Assembly (NCBI GenBank): GCA_964503455.1
Contig: CAZCZR010000014.1
Location: 1-26,151, forward strand
Direction of reading: 5' to 3'
DNA: 26,151 bases
Origin: CAZCZR01 sp964503455
GTDB taxonomy: Bacteria > Bacillota > Clostridia > UBA1381
The notes below the pieces were generated by a model. It worked only from the letters and a program-made list of their open reading frames with translations, was not told the origin of the DNA and did not search any database. This document shows, piece by piece, positions 7,604-14,160 of this stretch. How positions within the stretch are numbered: the first letter of the stretch is position 1; every line of letters begins with the position of its first letter. Position numbers and translations under genes: made by a program.

Positions 7604-8956
7604 CTAAAATCCTGCCATTGCCGTTTTCAGCACATCCCTTACCGTAACGCCGTCGGCGGCCGTGATGTTGACGGTGTTCGTCACCTGCGACGCGCCTTTG
7701 CCGGCGGAGGAAAGCGCGTATGCTATGGAGGAAAGTATATTTTCCGCTCCAGTGCCCGCCTCGGCTATCACCGACAGAAGCGCCGCCTTGTTTTCCTCCA
7801 TAATGTCATACTTCTCGTTTACGTCGGCGATCTCCTCCGCCATATCGCGCTCAAGCTCATACGCCTCTTTTTCATATTCAAGCCGCCTCATCTGCTCGGT
7901 CAGACGCTTATACTCATCCTTACCCCTCTGCGTAACGGCGTTTTTGAACATATCGAGATTATCCGATGTTTCGGATATGTCCCTGTCAAGAGTGTATTCG
8001 GTGTACTCCGCCGAAAGCGCGTCCTTAAGCGCCGAATACTCCTCCTTCACAGCCGCGATCTCGTCCTTTCTGCGCGAAAGTATGTCATCGAACTTTTCGT
8101 ACTGCATAATATCCAGCTCGTTCATGGCATTGACGTATTCGCGGTGAGAGATGATGCCCTCGTTATAGTATTCGCGGGTGTATTTTTTGACCCTCTCAAG
8201 ACCCGCTATGTACTCCTCCTCCGAAAGCGTTCCTGTCTTTTCGCCGTAATCGAGCCATCTCATTGAATCGGCGGCTCTTTCGGTGTACATATTCCTCCCA
8301 ACAGAAGCCATATACTCGCTGAACTCGTCCCACGTCATAATGCCGTTTTGAACATTTTGAATATTTCTTTCGCGCACTCTGCCGTAAGCCGACACCGGAT
8401 CATCGCCGTCCCATACGTTGAAGTAGGACGCGTCCCGCAGATACTGCATCGAATCGCTGTTTTCGCTGTTCATGCGCGTTCTCATAAGCTCTGTCTGCTT
8501 CAGCTCCACATCTCTTTGCTCGGAGTAGTAATCCTCCCACATAAGCTCAAGCTCCTCCGGCGTAAGCACCCCGCTCTCGCCCATCTCCGAAAGCATTTCC
8601 ATGTACATTCGCTTGAAATCGTCGTAATAGCCGATGACCTCGTCAACGCTTGCCTTGTTGGAGCTTGCCATGTACTCGATCCATTCGGTGTTGGATTTTT
8701 TCATGCGCTCTATCTTTTGGGCAAAGCCCTCCGCTTCCTCCTCGCGAAGCTTTTCGTTTTCCGCCGCGATCTCAAGCTCCAGCTTGTGAGCCTTGGTATT
8801 CGCGTCGATCACGGCGTCGGTGTCGTAAGCGTACTGCTGCGCGAACAGGCGGTATTTTTCCAGCTGCTCCTCGGCGGGGATGTCGTTTACAAACGCCGAA
8901 TAGGAGTAGAAGTACTCCGCCGCCTCATACGGAGTCATATTCTTTTTTCTTGCCAT
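7604..8956 (-). CDS. phage tail tape measure protein, short form
   Basis: 450 residues, almost wholly helical and highly charged, with no clear membrane segment. It contains several spaced repeats of the form G-[IVT]-[LIM]-[TS]-x-x-E-[EF], e.g. GVLTPEELELMWEDYYSE, GIMTWDEFSEYMASVG, GTLSEEEYIAGLERVKKY and GIISHREYVNAMNELD, as in the C-terminal part of many tape measures. The end (NTVNITAADGVTVRDVLKTA) is also tape-measure-like. Position after the gpG/gpT chaperones and before Dit is the classic one. Tape measures set tail length; at the family's rule of about 0.15 nm per residue, this one suggests a tail near 70 nm. It could also be a tape measure that lost its N-terminal and hydrophobic domains. 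Confidence 0.7.
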   Translation of the reverse strand: MARKKNMTPYEAAEYFYSYSAFVNDIPAEEQLEKYRLFAQQYAYDTDAVIDANTKAHKLELEIAAENEKLREEEAEGFAQKIERMKKSNTEWIEYMASSNKASVDEVIGYYDDFKRMYMEMLSEMGESGVLTPEELELMWEDYYSEQRDVELKQTELMRTRMNSENSDSMQYLRDASYFNVWDGDDPVSAYGRVRERNIQNVQNGIMTWDEFSEYMASVGRNMYTERAADSMRWLDYGEKTGTLSEEEYIAGLERVKKYTREYYNEGIISHREYVNAMNELDIMQYEKFDDILSRRKDEIAAVKEEYSALKDALSAEYTEYTLDRDISETSDNLDMFKNAVTQRGKDEYKRLTEQMRRLEYEKEAYELERDMAEEIADVNEKYDIMEENKAALLSVIAEAGTGAENILSSIAYALSSAGKGASQVTNTVNITAADGVTVRDVLKTAMAGF

Positions 8957-8958
8957 AT

Positions 8959-9141
8959 CTACCTCCCGTAAAAGATTTCCGTCCCCGGCGGTATATCGCG
9001 TTCGCCGCCGCCCATATCGGCAAGCGCCGCCAAAAGCAGCGCGGGCGGTTCACGCGCGACAACACCGGGCGGTATATTCGCCGCCGCAAGCATAAAGGCG
9101 TACAGACTGCGCAGGGATCCGCCTTTTTGCTGCGGCGTCAT
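8959..9141 (-). CDS. tail assembly chaperone T part (made as a -1 frameshift fusion with the upstream gene)
   Basis: The frame holds 60 residues from an ATG at 9141 that overlaps the upstream stop (ATGA). It starts MTPQQKGGSLRSLYAFMLAA and ends PPGTEIFYGR. The frame is also open upstream through the slippery site at 9144-9150, so a -1 shift would give a fusion of about 158 residues with the upstream protein. This is the gpG/gpGT arrangement found immediately before tape measure genes in many tailed phages. No strong ribosome binding site is placed for the ATG, which favours frameshifting, though coupled reinitiation is possible. The stop is 2 bp before the tape measure start. Confidence 0.68.
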   Translation of the reverse strand: MTPQQKGGSLRSLYAFMLAAANIPPGVVAREPPALLLAALADMGGGERDIPPGTEIFYGR

Positions 9142-9150
9142 TTGTTTTTT
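9138..9150 (-). promoter_or_regulatory. programmed -1 ribosomal frameshift site (A_AAA_AAC)
   Basis: On the minus strand the upstream gene ends GCA AAA AAC AAA TGA, so the heptamer A_AAA_AAC (9144-9150) lies in the exact phase required for -1 slippage, one codon before the stop. The downstream frame is in -1 phase and open. A short possible stem follows (CCGC, nine bases, GCGG), which could stimulate slippage. Tail chaperone pairs in tailed phages widely use this mechanism. Confidence 0.7.
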
Positions 9151-9434
9151 GCGCTTTTCTCTTTTTTGCCGCCCGCGGCAAGCGCCTCCGCGTACATATC
9201 CCATACCTCCATGCAAAGTCTGGCAATTACCGATATATCCGCCGCCTCAAGCGTCCCTCCGGCGATAACGCCGTCAAACATATACTCCAAAGCGTCCCTG
9301 CACATTCTGAGCGGCCCCTGCCGCTTCCCCGCGATGTGATTGTCGTTTACCAGACACATTGCCTCAAAATCGAACGGCTTCGATATATATTCCCTGCCGT
9401 CCGCCGTAAATGAAAGCGTTTTTTTAAGATACAT
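9138..9434 (-). CDS. tail assembly chaperone, gpG-like
   Basis: 98 residues, starting MYLKKTLSFTADGREYISKP and including KPFDFEAMCLVND and a helical middle. It ends in a lysine-rich tail with KKEKSAKNK, which carries the frameshift site. Size, a beta-start followed by helices, and position directly before the frameshifted T part and tape measure fit the phage tail-assembly chaperones (lambda gpG and Firmicute equivalents) that coat the tape measure before tube polymerisation. It has a GAGGAGG site. It lies 33 bp downstream of the terminase gene, an unusual neighbour for this function. Confidence 0.7.
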   Translation of the reverse strand: MYLKKTLSFTADGREYISKPFDFEAMCLVNDNHIAGKRQGPLRMCRDALEYMFDGVIAGGTLEAADISVIARLCMEVWDMYAEALAAGGKKEKSAKNK

Positions 9435-9467
9435 AATGATCCTCCTCGTTAATATAGTCCGCCGGCT

Positions 9468-10691
9468 TTAAGCTTCGCCGCCTTCCCAAAAGCTCTTTCT
9501 TGACACTACCCTTGTGCGCGGCTTGGCGTCAAAGCGCGTGTACACGGCATAGCGCAGAGCGTCCAGCACATCATCGTCGCGCTTGTAAGGCTCTCCGGTG
9601 ACGGGATTCCACGCGTACACCGCCGCCTCGCGCATAAAATGCTTCGCCCTGTCGCTTATCAGAAGCCGCCCCTTTTTAAATCTCCCCGCGACCGACTCTA
9701 TCCCCGACAGTACGCTTTTGTCGGCGTTCACCGCCCGAAATCCGAGCGAGAACAGCTTTTTCACATACTCCGGCCTTGCCGAATCGCAGTAAAACATTAT
9801 ATCGCCGTAGCGCCTTACAATGCCCTCGAATACAGCTATCCAGCCGTCTATCTCCATATGCCGTTTCGCGTGTTCCTCCAAAAGCACCAGAGTGCCGTCG
9901 TCCCTGACGCCTATGACCACCGCCGCGCCGTAATGCTCATATCCCCAGTCAACGCCCGCTATGTATTCGCAAAAGCTCATCTCGGAAATCTCCTCATCGC
10001 TCACCGTCAGCTTTCGGGAAAAGTCGCGGTAGACCACCCCGTCGGGGCTGACCCATTTGCCGTAGATGTCGCGGTCGGAAAACATCCCTTCGGGAGTCGC
10101 TTTTACGATGCTTTCTATGTACTCGCCGTCCAAGGCGTCGTTGTCGAAAAGCGAGAAGTGGAACGCCCTTATGTTCACTCTTCCGTCCGAAAGAGTCTGC
10201 CCGTCCTTGTCTATGTAGTCGGTCTTAAGAGTATGCGCCGGATTTTCGGGGTTGGTGTCGATGTATATTCTCGACCCCGGATACGAGCAGCGCGAGATGA
10301 CTTCCTTTATAAACATATCGTTCAGGGCGGTGCCCTCGTTTATAAACGCGCCTGCGGCGGTAAAGCCGCGTACCTTTTTCCATGCGTCCGAGTCGGTGCC
10401 CTCGAAGCAGTATACGCGGTTTTTGAAAAGCCTGAAGGAATTTGCCCTGTCAAGGCGTATTTCCCGACCGAGTATGACCTCCAGCTCATTTAGGACATTT
10501 CTTCTCAGCGAGCTTTGGTTCGCTCCCGCAAGTATCAGCGACACTCCCTCAAATTTCGCCGCGAGCCTTAAAAACGCCCATATAAGCACAAAGGTCTTTC
10601 CTGCTCTTTTCGCGCCGTAGCATATGAGTATTTTCGGGTCCTCGTTTTTGATGCACTCTATGACCTCGCGCTGTTTTTTGCTGAGCCTCAC
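9468..10691 (-). CDS. terL: phage terminase large subunit (PBSX/Terminase_3-like)
   Basis: 407 residues. The ATPase has Walker A GAKRAGKT at 26-33 and a Walker B region GFTAAGAFINEG at about 109-120, with the coupling segment YIDTNPENP at 143-151. The RNase H-like nuclease domain has its acidic residues in AGVDWGYEHYG (D248), FYCDSARPE (D303) and RDDDVLDALRYA (D372-376). All catalytic positions look intact. The enzyme packages and cuts DNA at the portal. It starts with GTG overlapping the stop of the upstream small gene (GTGA), indicating coupling. It is directly followed by tail chaperones, not by the portal. Confidence 0.92.
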   Translation of the reverse strand: MRLSKKQREVIECIKNEDPKILICYGAKRAGKTFVLIWAFLRLAAKFEGVSLILAGANQSSLRRNVLNELEVILGREIRLDRANSFRLFKNRVYCFEGTDSDAWKKVRGFTAAGAFINEGTALNDMFIKEVISRCSYPGSRIYIDTNPENPAHTLKTDYIDKDGQTLSDGRVNIRAFHFSLFDNDALDGEYIESIVKATPEGMFSDRDIYGKWVSPDGVVYRDFSRKLTVSDEEISEMSFCEYIAGVDWGYEHYGAAVVIGVRDDGTLVLLEEHAKRHMEIDGWIAVFEGIVRRYGDIMFYCDSARPEYVKKLFSLGFRAVNADKSVLSGIESVAGRFKKGRLLISDRAKHFMREAAVYAWNPVTGEPYKRDDDVLDALRYAVYTRFDAKPRTRVVSRKSFWEGGEA

Positions 10692-10900
10692 CCGAACATC
10701 CCCTTAAGCTCCTGGGCAAGCATCGCCCCGCGCTCGTCCGCGCCGCTATGCTCAAACAGGCCCATGACCTTGCATAAAAGCTCCGCCGCCTTGATCCTCT
10801 CCGCGATCTTCGGCTTCTCCTCAAGGCTGTCGCTGCACTTAACGACCCTTAGCAAAAACATCCTGACCGCTCTTTCCGCACTTGTGCGGTTGTCCGCCAT
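10688..10900 (-). CDS. very small terminase small subunit-like protein
   Basis: Only 70 residues, in place of the typical 130-200 for phage small terminases. It is helical throughout. The C-terminal half, IKAAELLCKVMGLFEHSGA, resembles the ELLGKHLGMF helix at the end of the oligomerisation part of Firmicute TerS proteins. No helix-turn-helix DNA-binding domain precedes it. The AGGAGG site and ATG at 10900 are good, and no in-frame extension with a better start is needed. It overlaps terL by four bases. Whether it still recognises a pac or cos site is doubtful; gene transfer agents are known to carry a TerS without a DNA-binding domain. Confidence 0.55.
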   Translation of the reverse strand: MADNRTSAERAVRMFLLRVVKCSDSLEEKPKIAERIKAAELLCKVMGLFEHSGADERGAMLAQELKGMFG

Positions 10901-10933
10901 ATATTATCAACCTCCTTCGTTCTTTATGTCACC

Positions 10934-10942
10934 ATTGTAGCA
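10934..10942 (-). promoter_or_regulatory. extended -10 promoter of the phage structural operon
   Basis: Minus strand reads TGCTACAAT, an extended -10, about 35 bp ahead of the first structural gene. A TTGAAC (10962-10967) lies 22 bp upstream, too far for a standard -35. With no other gap of promoter size until the hydrolase, this probably drives the whole cassette from terminase to tail protein. Confidence 0.45.
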
Positions 10943-11031
10943 CACAAAAATTCCCCTTTCGGTTCAACTTTTAAAAAATTTAAAAAAATTTTCGCAAAAT
11001 TTTTAAAGCTATTACCGCCGCCGTAAAAATC

Positions 11032-11065
11032 GCGGCTGAATACATATAGCGGCTAAATACATATA
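11032..11065. repeat. 17-bp direct tandem repeat in the divergent control region
   Basis: GCGGCTGAATACATATA (11032-11048) is followed immediately by GCGGCTAAATACATATA (11049-11065), with one mismatch. Two adjacent copies in a divergent promoter region suggest a binding site for a regulator of the phage cassette, the EAL gene, or both. Confidence 0.6.
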
Positions 11066-11203
11066 TAAGTACGTTTATATGAGAAAAATCGATGCGAGGA
11101 TGCGGGAATATGAAAAAGAGAAGCTTTTTTGCTCATACCGCTCTCATTTTTGAAGCGGCGCGGCATAATTTTTTATTATATGCAAATGTTCGCGCAAATA
11201 TTC

Positions 11204-11232
11204 TTGACAATCGGCGGAAAAACACATATAAT
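11204..11232 (+). promoter_or_regulatory. consensus sigma-A promoter of the EAL gene
   Basis: TTGACA (11204-11209), a 17-bp spacer and TATAAT (11227-11232) match the vegetative consensus fully. Transcription would start near 11239, giving a leader of about 43 bases with GGGAGGAAAGG at 11261-11271. No riboswitch fits in so short a leader. Confidence 0.8.
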
Positions 11233-11281
11233 ATAAGTATCCTGCAAAAGCTATTCCATTGGGAGGAAAGGATGATCTGAT

Positions 11282-12637
11282 ATGGAATTTATACTGTTTT
11301 TGGCAGCCGCTGTCTGTCTTGCGGCGATCGCGGCGGTTATTATTCAAATACGGTATAAAAAAAGACTGGCGTATTTAAAATATCACGACTCCGTCACCGG
11401 AGGACGCAGCGGCGCATGGCTTATGGAGATCATGCCCCGTCTGCTTACATCGGGGCAAAGGTACGCGGTGGTATACACCAACTTTGACAAGTTCAAGCCG
11501 TTTAATAACCGCCACGGCTTCTCTTACGGCGACAGCCTTTTACAGACGGTCTACGGCGCCATGTGCGGCATAATAGACCCCGATACCGAAGCGGTGGCGC
11601 GTATTTACTCTGACAGATTCGTGCTGCTTTTGGAGTATCGCGGCGAAGAGGAGCTTTGCTCAAGGCTCTTTGAGCTGAACAGCGTGCTTGAAAGATTCAA
11701 CATTTTTATGGAGTGCGGAGTATACGCCGCGGAGGACGCGTCCGAATCGCCGAGGGTGATTCAGGACAGGGCCTGCTATGCGCTTCATAACAGCGCCGGA
11801 AAATATGACCGCTATATCAAAGTGTCCTTTTTTGATGAGCATCTTGCCGAGAAGATGGAGCGCGAACAGCTTCTGGAAACGAAGCTTACGGCGGCGACGG
11901 AAAACCGCGAATTTAAGCTCTACATACAGCCGAAGGTCAGGCTGTCCGATGAACGCATATGCGGCGGCGAAGCGCTTATACGCTGGTTTGATCCGGATCT
12001 CGGCGCGGTGCCTCCGTCGGAGTTTGTGCCCGTGCTTGAAAGAAACGGCAGAATCTCGGAGATCGACACGATCATGTTCGAGAGAGTCTGCAAAAGCATA
12101 AGAACGTGGATAGACAACGGCAAACAGCCCGTACCCATATCCGTCAATATGTCAAGAGTCAATCTTGCCGACCCCGCGATAACCGAGCGTTACGTTAAAA
12201 TAGTGAACGCCGTCGGTATACCGCCGGAGTACATAGAGCTGGAGCTGACCGAAACGCTTGTGTATGAGAATATGGGCATATTAAACTCCGTCATAGACCG
12301 TCTGCACAGCGCAGGCTTTTCATGCTCGATAGACGATTTCGGAAACGGCTACTCATCTCTCGCGCTTTTAAAAAGCATTTCTGCGGACACGATAAAATTC
12401 GACCGCGCGTTTTTCGCGCCGTCCCCGGGAGAGGACACGTTCAAACGCAAAAAGATAATCGAAAGTCTTATAACAATGGTGCGCGGTCTGGGTATGCATA
12501 TTGTAGCCGAAGGCGTGGAGGACCGCGCGGATGTTAAGATGCTCAAAGACCTCGGCTGCGACAGCATACAGGGCTTCGTATTCTACCGCCCCGCGGAAGC
12601 CGGAAAATTCGAAGCCATGCTTGCGGATGCCAAATAA
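11282..12637 (+). CDS. membrane-anchored c-di-GMP phosphodiesterase (degenerate GGDEF plus EAL)
   Basis: 451 residues. Residues 3-23 are one membrane segment. Residues about 32-185 are a GGDEF-like domain in which the signature is YSDRF (109-113), so cyclase activity is lost. Residues about 197-447 are an EAL domain with key residues present: EAL at 230-232, N289 in SVNMSR, E324 in ELTET, DDFG at 351-354, K372, E410 in EGVED and Q430 in QGFVFYRP. It should hydrolyse c-di-GMP to pGpG at the membrane. The ribosome binding site sits 15 bp before this ATG but 5 bp before another ATG (11272) that encodes only Met-Ile-stop, so initiation may be coupled. The gene is a single transcription unit with its own terminator. 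Confidence 0.88.
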   Translation: MEFILFLAAAVCLAAIAAVIIQIRYKKRLAYLKYHDSVTGGRSGAWLMEIMPRLLTSGQRYAVVYTNFDKFKPFNNRHGFSYGDSLLQTVYGAMCGIIDPDTEAVARIYSDRFVLLLEYRGEEELCSRLFELNSVLERFNIFMECGVYAAEDASESPRVIQDRACYALHNSAGKYDRYIKVSFFDEHLAEKMEREQLLETKLTAATENREFKLYIQPKVRLSDERICGGEALIRWFDPDLGAVPPSEFVPVLERNGRISEIDTIMFERVCKSIRTWIDNGKQPVPISVNMSRVNLADPAITERYVKIVNAVGIPPEYIELELTETLVYENMGILNSVIDRLHSAGFSCSIDDFGNGYSSLALLKSISADTIKFDRAFFAPSPGEDTFKRKKIIESLITMVRGLGMHIVAEGVEDRADVKMLKDLGCDSIQGFVFYRPAEAGKFEAMLADAK

Positions 12638-12660
12638 AAATATTAGGCAGCCTCACACTC

Positions 12661-12701
12661 AAAAAAAGACAGTATGTCTTTCGGGACACGCTGTCTTTTT
12701 T
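12661..12701. terminator. bidirectional intrinsic terminator
   Basis: AAAAAAGACAG and CTGTCTTTTTT form a long stem with an inner GTC/GAC pairing around TTTCGG. It has a T run on one side and an A run on the other, so it can end both the EAL gene (plus) and the convergent membrane protein gene (minus). Confidence 0.85.
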
Positions 12702-12703
12702 GC

Positions 12704-13303
12704 TTAATGTTCTGTTTGTGCTGTTTTTACGACAATATCATTATCAAAATACACATCATATGTTACGGGGTCTATATATCCGTGACTGATAAAATATTCA
12801 TAAATTTCATACTGACCTCTTGTGACGATCTCTGTGGGATCACCGAAAAGGTCTGTTATCTCCTGTTTGGACATACCCGTAATTTGATATTTCTTTTCCA
12901 TATCATCGATCATCAGATAACGGCACGGCGGATCGTCATGCCATTTTTGCACCGTGAAGTGACTGTAGTATGCATAACCGCAGGAAATAACTCCGTTAAC
13001 GCATAAGAATATCAAAGCAGCGGAAGCTGTAAAAACCAACAGATATTTCCATATCCTATTTAGCCTGCGCTTGAATATCTTCACCCCTGCCGCGCTAAAG
13101 AGCAAAAACAATATTATAAGGCAGATCGTTGTACTGCCCATTCCCATTACCAGTCCTATTCTGTAAAAACTCCAAAACGGGCAAAACGAAATCCTGAGCG
13201 GAGTCATAAAAAACAAAGCTCCGCATAAGATCACAAGTATTGCCAAAAGACCCACCGCGGCGAGTATGCTTGCAGCAGTCTGCCAATTAAATTCTTTTTT
13301 CAT
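12704..13303 (-). CDS. membrane protein with BamE/SmpA-like C-terminal domain, function unknown
   Basis: 199 residues from the ATG at 13303, which has GGGGAGG six bases upstream. The in-frame ATG at 13318 would place that site inside the coding region and is rejected. Three hydrophobic segments are seen (about 11-35, 47-72 and 85-107). The C-terminal 85 residues should be outside and contain YQITGMSKQEITDLFGDPTE followed by strands with YEIYEYFISHG and DVYFDNDIVV. This resembles the small SmpA/OmlA/BamE fold (G-M-[ST]-K-x-E-[VI]-x-x-x-x-G-x-P), which in Firmicutes occurs in uncharacterised exported proteins. It lies downstream of tpiA beyond a terminator. No promoter of its own was found. Confidence 0.65.
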   Translation of the reverse strand: MKKEFNWQTAASILAAVGLLAILVILCGALFFMTPLRISFCPFWSFYRIGLVMGMGSTTICLIILFLLFSAAGVKIFKRRLNRIWKYLLVFTASAALIFLCVNGVISCGYAYYSHFTVQKWHDDPPCRYLMIDDMEKKYQITGMSKQEITDLFGDPTEIVTRGQYEIYEYFISHGYIDPVTYDVYFDNDIVVKTAQTEH

Positions 13304-13321
13304 TCTAAACCTCCCCATATC

Positions 13322-13357
13322 AAAAAGCAGAAAGATGCATTTAACACCCTTCTGCTT
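13322..13357 (-). terminator. terminator after pgk-tpiA
   Basis: On the minus strand AAGCAGAAGGGTG pairs with CATCTTTCTGCTT (13 pairs with two G-U) around a 7-base loop and is followed by a T run. It lies 14 bp after the tpiA stop. The following small membrane protein gene begins right behind it, so it is served by readthrough or by an unseen promoter. Confidence 0.7.
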
Positions 13358-13370
13358 CTTACACTTACAC

Positions 13371-14123
13371 TTATTTAGCCGCTGCGGTAATTACAGCGAA
13401 ATCCGCCGACTTAAGCGACGCGCCGCCGATAAGACCGCCGTCGATGTTCGGCTTTGCAAGCAGTCCCGCGCAGTTTTTGGCGTTCATCGAGCCGCCGTAC
13501 TGAATAGTTATGCTCTCGGCGGTTGCCTTGTCATAAAGACCCGCAAGCACATTTCTGATCGCGCCGCAGACCTCCTCCGCCTGATCGTCCGTGGCTGTTT
13601 TGCCCGTGCCGATAGCCCAGATAGGCTCATAAGCAACGACTACCTTCGCTGCGTCAGCCGCGCCTATACCGGCGAACGCCTTCTTTATCTGGATTGAGAT
13701 CCAGTCCATAGTGATGCCCGCTTCTCTCTGTTCAAGCGACTCGCCGCAGCATACTATCGGGATAAGTCCCTTTTCAAGGGCCTTCTTTATCTTAAGGTTG
13801 ACAGTTTCGTCCGTTTCGTTGTTGTACTCGCGTCTTTCGCTGTGGCCGATTATAACATAGCAAACGCCCATATCTGCAAGCATATCCGCCGATACCTCGC
13901 CCGTATACGCGCCCTTGTCCTCATAGTGAAGATTCTGTGCGCCTATTTTTACGTGAGTGCCCTTCGCCGCCTCAACAGCCGGAGCAAGACACACATACGG
14001 TGTGCAGCATACGACCTCGCACTCGGCGCCCTTCGTAGCCTCCGCCACCTCTTTAACAAAATCATACGCCTCCGACGGCAGCTTGTTCATTTTCCAGTTG
14101 CCCGCGATTATATATTTTCCCAT
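13371..14123 (-). CDS. tpiA: triosephosphate isomerase
   Basis: 250 residues, full length. It interconverts dihydroxyacetone phosphate and glyceraldehyde 3-phosphate in glycolysis in the cytoplasm. The catalytic residues are present: N9 and K11 in AGNWKMN, H94 in IIGHSERR, and E166 in VVAYEPIWAIGTGKTA, which also includes the flexible loop 6. The phosphate-binding end GGSMNAKN and GGLIGGASL is intact. It lies 37 bp downstream of pgk on the same strand with an AAAGGAG site and is probably co-transcribed with it. Codon use and neighbours are ordinary for a core gene. Confidence 0.97.
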   Translation of the reverse strand: MGKYIIAGNWKMNKLPSEAYDFVKEVAEATKGAECEVVCCTPYVCLAPAVEAAKGTHVKIGAQNLHYEDKGAYTGEVSADMLADMGVCYVIIGHSERREYNNETDETVNLKIKKALEKGLIPIVCCGESLEQREAGITMDWISIQIKKAFAGIGAADAAKVVVAYEPIWAIGTGKTATDDQAEEVCGAIRNVLAGLYDKATAESITIQYGGSMNAKNCAGLLAKPNIDGGLIGGASLKSADFAVITAAAK

Positions 14124-14160
14124 AGTTATTCTCCTTTTGTTTAAATCCGCGTTTGAACGA

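Larger units (their letters stand above)
10901..11281. other. divergent AT-rich control region without a gene
   Basis: This 380-bp stretch separates the leftward phage cassette from the rightward EAL gene. It holds both promoters, an AT-rich inverted repeat around TTTTCGCAAAA (about 10982-11008), a 17-bp tandem repeat, and a short imperfect palindrome at 11060-11081. A 62-codon open frame at 11092-11280 contains the EAL promoter and is probably not a gene. Confidence 0.5.

Noticed and set aside
8348..9339. Long plus-strand frames across the tape measure and chaperone genes
   Set aside because: They are antisense shadows of well-supported minus-strand genes, with Arg/Pro/Leu-rich composition and no ribosome sites.
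11092..11280. 62-codon plus-strand frame upstream of the EAL gene
   Set aside because: It contains the consensus EAL promoter and leader, and its start lacks a proper promoter. Its composition is not protein-like.
11233..11281. c-di-GMP riboswitch controlling the EAL gene
   Set aside because: The predicted leader is about 43 bases, too short for either known aptamer class, and no matching motif is present.
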